From: Hyphomicrobiales bacterium
Lineage (GTDB): Bacteria > Pseudomonadota > Alphaproteobacteria > Rhizobiales > Beijerinckiaceae
Direction of reading: 5' to 3'
NCBI GenBank assembly: GCA_019247605.1
Contig: JAFBAS010000100.1
Coordinates: 1 to 64,000 of the forward strand
Length of the DNA stretch: 64,000 nucleotides
A model generated the notes under the pieces. That model was not told the origin of the DNA. It did not search any database and worked only from the letters and a program-made list of their open reading frames with translations. Every line of letters begins with the position of its first letter. The first letter of the stretch is position 1. Shown piece after piece: positions 35,066 to 44,096 of this stretch. The position numbers and the translations under genes were made by a program.

Positions 35066-35679
35066 AGCTCAGCTATTCGCCGACCTCGCCTTACGCGCGA
35101 AAGGTGCGCGCCGTCGCCCATCTCAAGGGGATTTCCGACCGCATCGAGCTCGTCGCGATCGACACCTGGAACATCCCGGAAAGCCTGCGCGCCGCAAACC
35201 CTCTGGGCAAAGTCCCTTGTCTGACGCGCGACGACGGCTCGAGCCTTTATGATTCGCCCGTGATTTGCGAATACCTCGATCGCTTGACCCCAGCGCCGAG
35301 CCTTTTTCCGAGCGAGGGCGAGCCGAGATGGTCGGCGCTGCGGCTCCAGGCGCTTGGGGATGGAATCATGGACGCGGCAGTCGAGCGCTACGTCGAGATG
35401 CATCGCCCGCCCGGAACACAGATGCGGGAGTGGTCCGAACGCCAGGCGAATGGCATTGCGCGTGCGCTCGATCGCATGGAAAGCGTCCCGGAAGAATTCG
35501 CAGGCGAAACCATCGGCACCGTCTCGCTTGCCTGCGCGCTCGGCTATCTGGATTTACGCTTCCCTGGCGACCATTGGCGGGAGGGGCGCCCGGCGCTCGC
35601 CTTCTGGTACGAGATGTGCTCGAACCAAGCGTGGATGATCGAGACCGCCCCAAGCCTTGCGCGGCAAGCAAGCAAGTGA
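35062..35679 (+). CDS. Glutathione S-transferase family protein at the operon end
   Basis: A 205-residue GST: thioredoxin-like domain MKLSYSPTSPYARKVRAVAHL, cis-Pro region NPLGKVPCLTRDDG, glutathione-contacting LYDSPVICEYLDRL, and an all-helical C-terminal domain. ATG 35062 overlaps the stop of the upstream permease (ATGA), so it is the last cistron of the long operon that begins at 21709. Its presence suggests that pathway intermediates are electrophilic, or that the enzyme performs an isomerisation with glutathione; both are inferences. Confidence 0.88.
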   Translation: MKLSYSPTSPYARKVRAVAHLKGISDRIELVAIDTWNIPESLRAANPLGKVPCLTRDDGSSLYDSPVICEYLDRLTPAPSLFPSEGEPRWSALRLQALGDGIMDAAVERYVEMHRPPGTQMREWSERQANGIARALDRMESVPEEFAGETIGTVSLACALGYLDLRFPGDHWREGRPALAFWYEMCSNQAWMIETAPSLARQASK

Positions 35680-35720
35680 ATCCCGCTGGAGTGCGACCTG
35701 AGTTTAGCTACCCCTCATTT

Positions 35721-37235
35721 TCACTGTTCACGCTTCCCTGTTCCCCTCTCATAAGGGTTTTGTCCCTGCCGCAACGAGAGACGGATCGGGGTTCCGGGCA
35801 GCCGGAAAGTCTCGCGCAAGCTGTGCGTGAGATAGCGCGTGTAGGCGGCGGGCAGGTGATCGAGCTGGTTGCCGAAGATCGCGAAATGGGGTGGGCGGGT
35901 CTTCGCTTGCGTCGCGTAGCGAAGCTTGATGCGCCGGCCCGAGACGGCGGGCGGGGGATGTCGTGCCGTCACGCCCGAGAGCCAGCGGTTGAGCTTGGCC
36001 GTCGGCACGCGCCTGTTCCAAACCTCATGGGCGTCGAGGACGGCCTGCATCATCGCGTCGAGGCCGCGCCCGGCAAGGCCTGAGACCGGCACAACCGCGA
36101 CGCCGTCGAGCTGAGCGAGGAGGCGGCTCGCTTCGGTTCGCAGCTCCTGCAGCAGGCCCGGCCGATCCGACACGAGGTCCCATTTGTTGACCGCGATCAC
36201 GAGCGCGCGGCCCTCGCGCTCGACCAGCGAAGCGAGCGTGAGGTCCTGCTTCTCGAAAGGAATGGTCGCATCGAGGAGAAGCACCACCACTTCGGCGAAG
36301 CGCACCGCCCGCAGCGCATCTGCGGCCGCGAGCTTCTCGAGCTTGTCCTCGACGCGCGCGCGCTTGCGCAGACCCGCCGTATCGAAGAGCTTGAACAGGC
36401 GGCCCCGCCATTCGTAATCGAGGCCAATGGCGTCGCGCGTGATGCCCGGTTCCGGCCCGGTGAGAAGCCGCTCCTCGCCGAGCATTGCGTTGATGAGCGT
36501 CGACTTGCCCGCATTGGGACGCCCGATCACCGCGATGTGCAAAGCCCGCGACGGACCGGTGTGCTCCTCGATGCCGTCTTCGGCGGCGTCATCTGCTTGC
36601 AGCTCCAGTAACGAATCTGGATGCGGGCGGTCTTGGATGCCCTTAGCTTTCGCGCTCAGCCGCGCTTTGCGCTTGGACGCCCGAGCGAGGTCGGCTTCGT
36701 CTGTTTCATTCGCCGGTGGCTCGGGCGACGGCAACAGCGCGGCGAGCGCCTGGTGGAGATCGCCGAGCCCGAGCCCATGCTCCGCCGAAAAGCCGATGGG
36801 CTCGCCGAGCCCGAGCGCGAAGGCCGAGTAAGCGCCTTGCTCGCCTTCTCGACTTTCCGCCTTGTTGGCGATGACGAGAACGGGCTTGCCGGAGCGCCGC
36901 ACGAGCGTCGCAATGTCGCGATCCGCCGGAAGGAGGCCTGAACGCGCATCGACGAGCATCAGCACCACATCGCAAGCCTCGATCGCGGCCTTGGTCTGCG
37001 CCCGCATGCGTCCGGTCAGCGAGGCTGAGGCCGCCTCCTCGAGCCCTGCCGTGTCGATCACCGTGAAGGAAAGGTCGCCGAGCCTCGCCTCGCCCTCGCG
37101 ACGATCGCGCGTGACGCCGGGGCGGTCGTCGACGAGCGCCAGCCTTCGCCCGACGAGCCGGTTGAACAAGGTGGACTTGCCGACGTTCGGGCGCCCGATG
37201 ATGGCGACCACGGGCATGGGTGAAGGTGAGCTCAT
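35721..37235 (-). CDS. der: Ribosome-assembly GTPase Der (EngA)
   Basis: Der has two tandem GTPase domains and a KH-like C-terminus and is essential for 50S maturation. Both P-loops are present (GRPNVGKST near the start and GRPNAGKST in the second domain), with DTAGLEE and DTAGLRKR switch II motifs and NKxD-type motifs (IANK and VNKWD). The protein has 504 residues, longer than many Der proteins. The extra length is a charged linker of about 60 residues between the G domains ([25 protein letters not shown]). ATG 37235 is used; ATG 37217 is a possible alternative. Confidence 0.96.
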   Translation of the reverse strand: MSSPSPMPVVAIIGRPNVGKSTLFNRLVGRRLALVDDRPGVTRDRREGEARLGDLSFTVIDTAGLEEAASASLTGRMRAQTKAAIEACDVVLMLVDARSGLLPADRDIATLVRRSGKPVLVIANKAESREGEQGAYSAFALGLGEPIGFSAEHGLGLGDLHQALAALLPSPEPPANETDEADLARASKRKARLSAKAKGIQDRPHPDSLLELQADDAAEDGIEEHTGPSRALHIAVIGRPNAGKSTLINAMLGEERLLTGPEPGITRDAIGLDYEWRGRLFKLFDTAGLRKRARVEDKLEKLAAADALRAVRFAEVVVLLLDATIPFEKQDLTLASLVEREGRALVIAVNKWDLVSDRPGLLQELRTEASRLLAQLDGVAVVPVSGLAGRGLDAMMQAVLDAHEVWNRRVPTAKLNRWLSGVTARHPPPAVSGRRIKLRYATQAKTRPPHFAIFGNQLDHLPAAYTRYLTHSLRETFRLPGTPIRLSLRQGQNPYERGTGKREQ

Positions 37236-37281
37236 CGCGCGCCAAGAGTCGCATGGGCAGCACGAAAAGGAAGAAGCAGGT

Positions 37282-38055
37282 TCAAGCGGGGCGCGCCGAC
37301 GAGAAGGAAGCGACCTTGATCTTCGCCTGATCGAGACGCTGGCGCACGGCCTTGGCGAGCGATACGGCCGCTTGCGTATCGCCATGGATGCACACGGTGT
37401 CGATTGCGATCTTCTTCACCTTCCCGTTGACGCTCGTGATCGCCTGCTCCTCCACCATGCGCTGCACGCGCTCGGCGACCTTCTGAGGGTCGTGCAGCAC
37501 GGCGCCCTGTTTTCGGCGCGAGACGAGAAGGCCGTTATCCTCATAGGCGCGGTCGGCGAAGACTTCCATGATCGTCTTGAGTCCGGCCTTCTCGCCCGCA
37601 TCGACGAGCTTCGAAAACGGCAGGACGACGAAGGCGAGCTTGGCATCGACACCTTTGATGGCGGCGGCGAGCGCATTCGCCATCATTTCATCCTCGCAAG
37701 CCATGTTGGACAAAGCGCCGTGGATTTTGACGTAAGTAACCTCGTGCCCAGCGAGCGCCGCGATGCCTTGCAAAGCACCGATCTGATAAGCGACGAGCGT
37801 CTCGATCTCGTTTGCCGAGAGCCCTTGGATCTGCCGCCTTCCGAAGCCTTCGAGGTCGTGGAAGCCCGGATGAGCACCAATCGCCACGCCCTTCTGTTTC
37901 GCGACCTTCGCGGTCTTGAGCATGATCTGCGGGTCGCCACCATGAAGACCGCAAGCCACGTTGGCACTCGTGATCAAATCGAGCATGGCGTCGTCATCGC
38001 CCATCTTCCAAGGACCGAAGCTTTCTCCCATGTCGCAATTCAGGTCGACTTGCAT
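37282..38055 (-). CDS. pxpA: 5-oxoprolinase subunit A (LamB/YcsF family)
   Basis: PxpA, with PxpB and PxpC, hydrolyses 5-oxo-L-proline to glutamate with ATP. The 257-residue protein starts [14 protein letters not shown], the family hallmark, and has [22 protein letters not shown] and VKIHGAL motifs of the LamB/YcsF beta-alpha barrel. It lies on the same strand as pxpB and pxpC but is separated from them by a TIR-like gene. It is 46 bases upstream of der, which may be co-transcribed. Confidence 0.95.
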   Translation of the reverse strand: MQVDLNCDMGESFGPWKMGDDDAMLDLITSANVACGLHGGDPQIMLKTAKVAKQKGVAIGAHPGFHDLEGFGRRQIQGLSANEIETLVAYQIGALQGIAALAGHEVTYVKIHGALSNMACEDEMMANALAAAIKGVDAKLAFVVLPFSKLVDAGEKAGLKTIMEVFADRAYEDNGLLVSRRKQGAVLHDPQKVAERVQRMVEEQAITSVNGKVKKIAIDTVCIHGDTQAAVSLAKAVRQRLDQAKIKVASFSSARPA

Positions 38056-38116
38056 GGCGAGCTCCTTTGCGAGCGAATGACGACGCGTCTCTTTGACCTA
38101 GTTCACTCGGAAGCCG

Positions 38117-39040
38117 CTAAGACTTCATTGCAATATTCCAGTCAACATCGAAGCCGGCCGCCTGTAGCTCACGGCTAAGCGCCTGCTTCCAGGCCCCACC
38201 GGAATCAAATGCCTGATAGATGACACCGCCAAAGTCGGACGGCACTTCTATGTCACCACGTTTGAGCGCGCATACGCGTGAGCGTCCAAGCCGACCGACA
38301 AAGTACCCTAACTCCAAGAGAACATTTTGCCGCGCTCTGGCTTGAAGTTCGCCGCCCTGAACGCTACCAACATCATCGGGCGTCAGTAGGATAACTGCGA
38401 ATCCAACATCACTATGGGCTTCAATCTTTTCTATTATAGTTCGGCCTTGGTCGGCTTGTTCATGGAGAATGATAGGCTCAAATTTGAGCTGCCCTAGGAA
38501 CCGGGCAACTGATTCGCGAGACCCTTCATCGTGGCCATGGACTATGAAGACTTTGCGGGCGGCAGGCCCAGAATCGATCGGTAGCAAAGTCGGCTCCGCC
38601 ATGCCCGTCACCGCTTTAACGTGGTCTATATAGTCGCGCGCAAATGGTGCGATCATCTGTGCTACCATATTCTGGATATCGGTAGATACCTTACGTCCGG
38701 TATAATAAAAAAGATGCGAAAATTGCACCGCGTCGTCTGGATTAGTGGCAAATCGGTCAATGAGGAGAATAACCAGGCCTAGTTCCTCTCGCGGTTCACT
38801 TGGCCATTGCAACCTCGCGCTACCCACGCCACCCTGTCTTGCTTGCCCTCCTGCAATCCACGCATTGAGATCGATGCCCTGCGTAAGGGTTGTCGAAAAC
38901 GGCTCGAGCGTCTCGGAATGTAGTATACGTGAAAGTTTTTTAAAATGGCGTTCAAAGGTGTTAAATTCGGCCGAACTTAGGTCACTGACTATATTTTCCA
39001 ACTGGCGAAAAATACTTGGATCGATGGGTTCACTACTCAT
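38117..39040 (-). CDS. Putative nucleotide-binding protein with C-terminal TIR-like domain
   Basis: This 307-residue protein has an N-terminal region of about 155 residues that I do not recognise. It is followed by a TIR-like domain of the predicted nucleotide-binding (CAP12/Pycsar-effector) family. Diagnostic motifs are VFIVHGHD at 164-171, RTIIEKIE near 200, ILLTPDD at 217-223 and QNVLLELGYFVG at 238-249. Glu243 in LELG is the likely NAD-cleaving residue. Relatives act as NADases in cyclic-nucleotide-activated antiphage systems. Here no cyclase is adjacent. The coding sequence is visibly richer in A/T than its neighbours, with codons such as ATA and TTA, which suggests recent transfer into the pxp operon. 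Confidence 0.8.
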   Translation of the reverse strand: MSSEPIDPSIFRQLENIVSDLSSAEFNTFERHFKKLSRILHSETLEPFSTTLTQGIDLNAWIAGGQARQGGVGSARLQWPSEPREELGLVILLIDRFATNPDDAVQFSHLFYYTGRKVSTDIQNMVAQMIAPFARDYIDHVKAVTGMAEPTLLPIDSGPAARKVFIVHGHDEGSRESVARFLGQLKFEPIILHEQADQGRTIIEKIEAHSDVGFAVILLTPDDVGSVQGGELQARARQNVLLELGYFVGRLGRSRVCALKRGDIEVPSDFGGVIYQAFDSGGAWKQALSRELQAAGFDVDWNIAMKS

Positions 39041-39076
39041 TACGTTTCCCTGCTACTTGGCCCTAGTCGCTACCGC

Positions 39077-40042
39077 TCATATGCTTCTTAGCTTCTCACG
39101 ATTAAGGAGACTCTCGACCCGCTCCTCGATATGCGCGAGCATCGCGGCGAAGCGGCGCGCCTCCTTCTGCGCTTCCTCCATCGGAACGCAGACGAAGCGA
39201 ACGCGCCCGCCGGCTTGCGTCTGCGCGAAGCGCGACAGATCGGCCGTGATGATCGTCGCGATTTTCGGGTAGCCGCCGGTCGTGCCCCGGTCGGCGAGGA
39301 GCGCAAGCGGCTGGCCATTTCCGGGTACCTGAATACTGCCGGCGACCGTTCCGTCGGAGACGATGTTGAAACCATCCGCATGGGCGAGCTTGGGGCCTTC
39401 AAGCCGGTATCCCATGCGATCCGAGCGCGGGGACACCCGCCACTCGGCGCCCAAGAACAAGGCCACGGCCTCTGGCGTCATGGCGTCGTCCTGCGGCCCC
39501 AACACGACGCGGATCGGCCCTGGCTCGACGGGGAAAGGCTTGAAGCGGCGCTCGAATTCCCGGTTCTCCGCCGTGCCGACCTCGAGCCGGTCGCCACCCT
39601 GGAGTGGACGCGGATAGGGGCTTCCAAGCCCCGCCCTCGCCGAGACCGACAAGCTGCCGTAGACCGGCTTCCCCGCGATGCCGCCCTCGATCCCAAGATA
39701 GCTGAAGACCCCCGACCGCGCGGCGCTCACCGCAAATGTCGCGCCGTGGGGAAGCAACACGGTCTCATTCACCCAGGCGCCTCGCCCGTTGAGCGTCGCG
39801 GCACGGTCGGCGCCGGCGAGCGAAACGCGCACGGCACCGCCCATGACACGGAATTCCGCGCCGAGCGGGCCGATCTCGATCGCCGCCGCGCCAGGCTCGC
39901 CGCCCACGAGCGCGTTGGCGATCGCGAGCGATTTGAGGTCCATCGCGCCGCTTGGGGTCAAGCCGTAACGCTGCGCCCCCGAGCGGCCTTTGTCCTGCAC
40001 GGAAGTTGCCGGGCCGACCTTGTCGACGACGAGAACGCTCAT
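39077..40042 (-). CDS. pxpC: 5-oxoprolinase subunit C (biotin-dependent carboxyltransferase family)
   Basis: The 321-residue protein is the PxpC/KipA-type subunit. Typical segments are VGPATSVQDKGRSGAQRYGLTPSGAMD, ANALVGGEPGAAAIEI, SPRSDRMGYRLEG, and LLADRGTTGGYPKIA near the C-terminus. It works with PxpB and PxpA in ATP-dependent 5-oxoproline hydrolysis. Its start overlaps the pxpB stop (ATGA at 40039-40042). The TIR-like gene starts 36 bases after its stop, and the last few codons already lie in A/T-richer sequence. Confidence 0.93.
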   Translation of the reverse strand: MSVLVVDKVGPATSVQDKGRSGAQRYGLTPSGAMDLKSLAIANALVGGEPGAAAIEIGPLGAEFRVMGGAVRVSLAGADRAATLNGRGAWVNETVLLPHGATFAVSAARSGVFSYLGIEGGIAGKPVYGSLSVSARAGLGSPYPRPLQGGDRLEVGTAENREFERRFKPFPVEPGPIRVVLGPQDDAMTPEAVALFLGAEWRVSPRSDRMGYRLEGPKLAHADGFNIVSDGTVAGSIQVPGNGQPLALLADRGTTGGYPKIATIITADLSRFAQTQAGGRVRFVCVPMEEAQKEARRFAAMLAHIEERVESLLNREKLRSI

Positions 40043-40764
40043 GCGTCGACGATCTCCGCGACCATTTCGCCGGCTTCCCCTGCCCGCTCGAGCGCATTCC
40101 ATTCGCTTGCCGGAACCGGCACGAAGGTGACGTGATCTCCAGGCTCGATGAGAAAGATCGGATCGCGGCGCGGATGATAAGTGCGCACCGGCGTGCGGCC
40201 CAGTATGTTCCAGCCGCTCGGGGCGGCGATGCATTGAATGCCGGTCTGAATGCCGCCTATGGCGATCATTCCGGCAGGTGCCTCGAGGCGCGGCTCCTGC
40301 CGGCGCGGCGTCGCGAGCTTCGGGTCGAGCCCGCCGAGATAGGTGAAGCCCGGCAAGAAACCGAGCATGTAGACGCGGTAGTCCGCGCCCGAATGGCGAG
40401 CGATCACCTCCTGCGGCGTGAGCTCGGCGCGCTTCGCCACGGCCTCGAGATCGATGCCGAATTCCCCGCCGTACACCACCGGCACGCGCCAATGGCGACC
40501 TTGGCGCGACGGCAAGCCCTTGCGGGCGGCGAATTCCATGAGCGTCCCGCCAAGCTGCGCATAATCGACCACGGTCGGATCGTAATGCACGAGGAGGGAA
40601 CGATATGTCGGGACCGTCTCGCGAATGCCGGCGAGCTTCTCTTGCGCGACGAGCGCGTCGAAGGCCAGCACGCGCCGGTTCAGCTCCGGATCGATACTGT
40701 TGCCGAATTCGACGACGAGCGCGCTATCGCCGCAAGCGAGGAGACGGGGGTAAGAGGTGGACAT
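40039..40764 (-). CDS. pxpB: 5-oxoprolinase subunit B (allophanate hydrolase subunit 1/KipI family)
   Basis: A 241-residue PxpB/KipI-family protein. Characteristic parts are LLACGDSALVVEFGN, a VPVVYGGEFGIDLEAVA segment, the GFLPGFTYLGGLDPKLATPRR motif that shapes the catalytic pocket, and IAPSGWNILGRTP-like sequence (here AAPSGWNILGRTP). It is first in a minus-strand operon (pxpB-pxpC-TIR-pxpA-der) and divergent from the DUF1445 gene, sharing a 187-base control region. Confidence 0.94.
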   Translation of the reverse strand: MSTSYPRLLACGDSALVVEFGNSIDPELNRRVLAFDALVAQEKLAGIRETVPTYRSLLVHYDPTVVDYAQLGGTLMEFAARKGLPSRQGRHWRVPVVYGGEFGIDLEAVAKRAELTPQEVIARHSGADYRVYMLGFLPGFTYLGGLDPKLATPRRQEPRLEAPAGMIAIGGIQTGIQCIAAPSGWNILGRTPVRTYHPRRDPIFLIEPGDHVTFVPVPASEWNALERAGEAGEMVAEIVDA

Positions 40765-40951
40765 GAGGCGTCAATGATGATGGTGCCCCGTCTCAATCAT
40801 GCCCGACGCGTGAAGTCGAGCCTTTCCTCGCGCCTGGGCCGAGACTGAATACGAGCTTTCCACCCGCTCTTCCCATTCCTCTTGCAATGAGCGAAGCTTA
40901 CGATCCGCATCAAGAGGGAAGGCGAGGGCGCGATCCGATGAGGGAAGTCTG

Positions 40952-41788
40952 ATGCCGAAGGTCGCCCGCAGATTCGACGCGAAGCTCGATTCGCCAGGCT
41001 TGGAGCCCGACCTTTCGAGCCCGAAGGGCGCCCGGGCGGCGGGCCGTTCGGGCGCGCTCGACGGGCCGACTTCCGGCCTCGCACCTGGCTTCGTGCAAGG
41101 CAACCTTGCCGTGCTGCCGGCGGACCTCGCCGGCGATTTCCTGCATTTCTGCCAGCGCAATCCGAAGCCCTGCCCGTTGATCGGCGTTTCCGAGGCGGGC
41201 GATCCGAGACTTCACTTACTCGGCGAGGATCTCGACATCCGCACCGACATTCCCCGCTACCGCGTCTGGAAGAATGGCGCGCTCGTCGACGAGCCGCAAG
41301 ACATCTTGAAATGGTGGCGCTCCGATCTCGTCGCCTTCATCCTCGGCTGCTCGCACTCCTTCGAGGAGGCGCTTATCGAGGATGGGCTTTCGGTTCGCCA
41401 CATCGATCGATCGACCACCGTGCCGATGTATCGCACCAACATCGCTTGCGTGCGCGCGGGCGCGTTCCAAGGGCCGATGGTGGTGTCGATGCGACCTTTC
41501 CGGCCGGCCGATGCCATTCGGGCCGTCCAAATCACGACGCGCTTTCCTGCCGTGCATGGCGCGCCGGTGCATATCGGCTTGCCTCAACTCATCGGCATCG
41601 AAGACATCGCCAAGCCCGATTACGGCGAGGCGGTGCCGATCGCCGATGACGAGCTGCCCGTGTTCTGGGCCTGTGGCGTCACGCCCCAGGCCGTCATCCA
41701 GGCGGTGAGACCGCCTTTCGCGATCACCCACGCGCCCGGAAGGATGATCGTGACCGATATTCGTAACAGCAGGCTCGCGGCGCTTTGA
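40952..41788 (+). CDS. YcsI/DUF1445 family putative hydro-lyase
   Basis: The 278-residue protein belongs to the DUF1445 (YcsI, putative hydro-lyase) family. It shows an [13 protein letters not shown]-type motif, the [11 protein letters not shown] segment, [16 protein letters not shown], and the final [13 protein letters not shown]. The related domain of a mammalian D-glutamate cyclase interconverts D-glutamate and 5-oxo-D-proline. In Bacillus subtilis ycsI lies with the pxp genes, as here. A role in cyclic-amide metabolism next to 5-oxoprolinase is therefore likely. Starts at ATG 40952. Confidence 0.87.
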   Translation: MPKVARRFDAKLDSPGLEPDLSSPKGARAAGRSGALDGPTSGLAPGFVQGNLAVLPADLAGDFLHFCQRNPKPCPLIGVSEAGDPRLHLLGEDLDIRTDIPRYRVWKNGALVDEPQDILKWWRSDLVAFILGCSHSFEEALIEDGLSVRHIDRSTTVPMYRTNIACVRAGAFQGPMVVSMRPFRPADAIRAVQITTRFPAVHGAPVHIGLPQLIGIEDIAKPDYGEAVPIADDELPVFWACGVTPQAVIQAVRPPFAITHAPGRMIVTDIRNSRLAAL

Positions 41789-41899
41789 ACATCGCAAGCG
41801 CGTGCGGCGCGGCCCACCATCGGGAGGGGTCACGACCTTGCGCGACGCCGCTCATTGGCCGAAACATTGCATTGCTCGCGATGCGAAAGAGGTGACGAC

Positions 41900-43147
41900 A
41901 TGAACCGCAGAGAGATCATCCTGGGCGGCGCCTCGACCGCCGCCGTGCTCGGCACTACCGGGCTTCACGCGCAACAGCCAGCCGAGGTTCTGATCGGCGC
42001 CGTTTACCAGATGTCGGGCGCGAGCGCGCAAGTCGGGGTCGATGCGCAGCATGCCTTCGACACGGCGCTCGACGTCATCAACAACGTGCACGACCTCGAT
42101 CTGCCGCTCGCCAAGACCGCCGGGCTTCCTGGACTTGGAGGCGCCAAGGTGCGCGTCATCGTCGCCGATCACCAGGGCGACCCGCAAAAGGGGCGCGCCG
42201 AGGCCGAGCGGCTGATCACTCGCGAAAAGGTCGCGGCCCTCATCGGTTCCTACCAGAGCGCCGTCGCCGTCACCATCAGCCAAACCGCCGAACGCTATCA
42301 GGTCCCGTTCATCTCGGCGGATAATTCCTCGCCGAGCCTCCATCGGCAAGGCTTGAAATTCTATTTCCGCGCCGGCGCCCATGACGAGATGTTCTCGAAG
42401 GCGATGTTCGACTTCTTCGACGCGTTGAGACAGAAGGGCCACAAGATCGAGACGCTCGCGCTATTCCACGAGGACACGATCTTCGGCACGGATTCGGCGA
42501 ACGCCCAACAAAAGCTCGCCGAAGAACGCGGCTACAAGATCGTGACCAACATCAAATACCGCGCGAACTCGCCATCCCTGACCGCGGAAGTTCAACAATT
42601 GAAGTCCGCGGACGCGGATGTGCTCATGCCCTCGAGCTACACCACGGACGGCATTTTGCTCGTCAAGACGATGGGCGAGCTCGGCTACCGGCCCAAGGCC
42701 ATGGTGGCGCAGGACGCGGGCTTCTCCGAGAAGGCCCTCTATGACGCGGTGGGCGACAAAATCGAAGGGGTGATCAGCCGGGCGAGCTTCTCGCTCGATC
42801 TCGCCGCAAAACGGCCCTCGGTCGGCAAGATCAACGAGCTGTTCAAGGCGCGATCCGGCAAGGACCTCAACGATCTCACCTCGCGCGAATTCATGGGACT
42901 TCTCATTCTCGCCGATGGCATCGATCGGGCGAAATCGACCGATGGCGAGAAGATCCGAGAAGCGCTCGCCGCGACCGACATCCCGGGAGAGCGCACCATC
43001 ATGCCGTGGAAACGGGTGAAGTTCGGTCCCGACGGGCAAAACCTCGACGCCGACCCGGTGCTCCTGCAATGGGTGGGTGGAAAGTTCGTCACGATCTTCC
43101 CGCAATCGGCGGCGATCGCCGAGGCGAAATGGCCGATGAACACGTGA
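41900..43147 (+). CDS. ABC transporter substrate-binding protein, Liv type
   Basis: A 415-residue binding protein of the branched-chain amino acid/amide family. It has a short export signal containing NRREIILGGASTAAVLG (an RR pair, possibly Tat-dependent) ending near LHAQQ. The mature part begins VLIGAVYQMSGASAQVG, and the domains include the VRVIVADHQGDPQKG and GSYQSAVAVTISQ segments. AAAGAGGTG precedes ATG 41900. It is the first gene of a complete importer (41900-46637) downstream of the DUF1445 gene. The ligand may be an amide or an oxoproline-like compound (inference). Confidence 0.92.
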   Translation: MNRREIILGGASTAAVLGTTGLHAQQPAEVLIGAVYQMSGASAQVGVDAQHAFDTALDVINNVHDLDLPLAKTAGLPGLGGAKVRVIVADHQGDPQKGRAEAERLITREKVAALIGSYQSAVAVTISQTAERYQVPFISADNSSPSLHRQGLKFYFRAGAHDEMFSKAMFDFFDALRQKGHKIETLALFHEDTIFGTDSANAQQKLAEERGYKIVTNIKYRANSPSLTAEVQQLKSADADVLMPSSYTTDGILLVKTMGELGYRPKAMVAQDAGFSEKALYDAVGDKIEGVISRASFSLDLAAKRPSVGKINELFKARSGKDLNDLTSREFMGLLILADGIDRAKSTDGEKIREALAATDIPGERTIMPWKRVKFGPDGQNLDADPVLLQWVGGKFVTIFPQSAAIAEAKWPMNT

Positions 43148-43214
43148 GGCCGAGCGCCCGCATGGCCGGCGGCCTGGCGAAGCGCCCGAAAGCCGCACGC
43201 GGGGCGTTCGTCTC

Positions 43215-44093
43215 GTGACGCTTCAGAGTCTCGCCCAAATCCTGGCGAGCGGCCTTTTGATGGGGCTCATCTACGCGCTCATCGCTGCCGGCCTCTCGCT
43301 CATCTTCGGCCTCATGGACGTGGTGAACTTCGCCCATGGCGAATTTCTCATGCTCGCCATGTATGCGACCTTCGGCATCTTTGCCGCGACCGCGCTCGAT
43401 CCGGTGCTCGCCACGCCCATCGTGGTCGGCGCGATGTTCGTGCTCGGCGCCTTCGTCTACCTCGCCGTCATCCGCTACGCCATGCGGGCCAAGGCCAATA
43501 TCGGCATGGTGCAGGTCTTCGCGACATTCGGCCTCGGTATCACCATCCGCGGCCTCGCCCAGCATTTTTTCACCCCCGATTACCGCAGCATCCAGACGAG
43601 CTGGCTCGCGGGGCACACTCTTGATCTTGCGGGCATCTTCCTGCCGGTTCCCCAGCTCTTCGGAGCGGTCCTCTCGTGCTTGAGCTTCGTCGCGCTTTTC
43701 TTCGTCATCCGGCGCACCGATTTCGGCCGTGCGCTCGAGGCCACGCGCGAGGATGCGGGCGCCGTCGCGCTCGTGGGCATCGACAAGAATCGGGTGTTTG
43801 CGCTCGGCTGGGGGCTCGGCGCCGCGCTCGTCGGCATCGCGGGTTCGGTGATGGCGATCTTCTTTTACATCCACCCCGATGTCGGTTCCTCTTTCGCGCT
43901 CATCGCCTATGTGACGGTCGCGCTCGGCGGCTTCGGCTCGATCTTCGGCGCGCTCGCCGCGGGTCTTCTCGTCGGCCTTGTCGAGGCGATCTCGGCGACC
44001 GTGCTTTCACCTTCGATGAAGGCGATCGGCATCTATGCGGTCTATCTGGTCGTGGTCTTCATGCGCCCGCGCGGCCTTTTTGGAAACCTCTGA
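43215..44093 (+). CDS. Liv-type ABC transporter permease (LivH-like)
   Basis: A 292-residue permease with about eight hydrophobic segments. The LivH hallmarks are GLIYALIAAGLSLIFGLMDVVNFAHGEF near the start and LEATREDAGAVALVGID in the cytoplasmic coupling loop. It starts with GTG 43215, 67 bases after the binding-protein gene; those bases hold no gene. It pairs with the LivM-like permease encoded three bases downstream. Confidence 0.94.
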   Translation: MTLQSLAQILASGLLMGLIYALIAAGLSLIFGLMDVVNFAHGEFLMLAMYATFGIFAATALDPVLATPIVVGAMFVLGAFVYLAVIRYAMRAKANIGMVQVFATFGLGITIRGLAQHFFTPDYRSIQTSWLAGHTLDLAGIFLPVPQLFGAVLSCLSFVALFFVIRRTDFGRALEATREDAGAVALVGIDKNRVFALGWGLGAALVGIAGSVMAIFFYIHPDVGSSFALIAYVTVALGGFGSIFGALAAGLLVGLVEAISATVLSPSMKAIGIYAVYLVVVFMRPRGLFGNL

Positions 44094-44096
44094 GGA

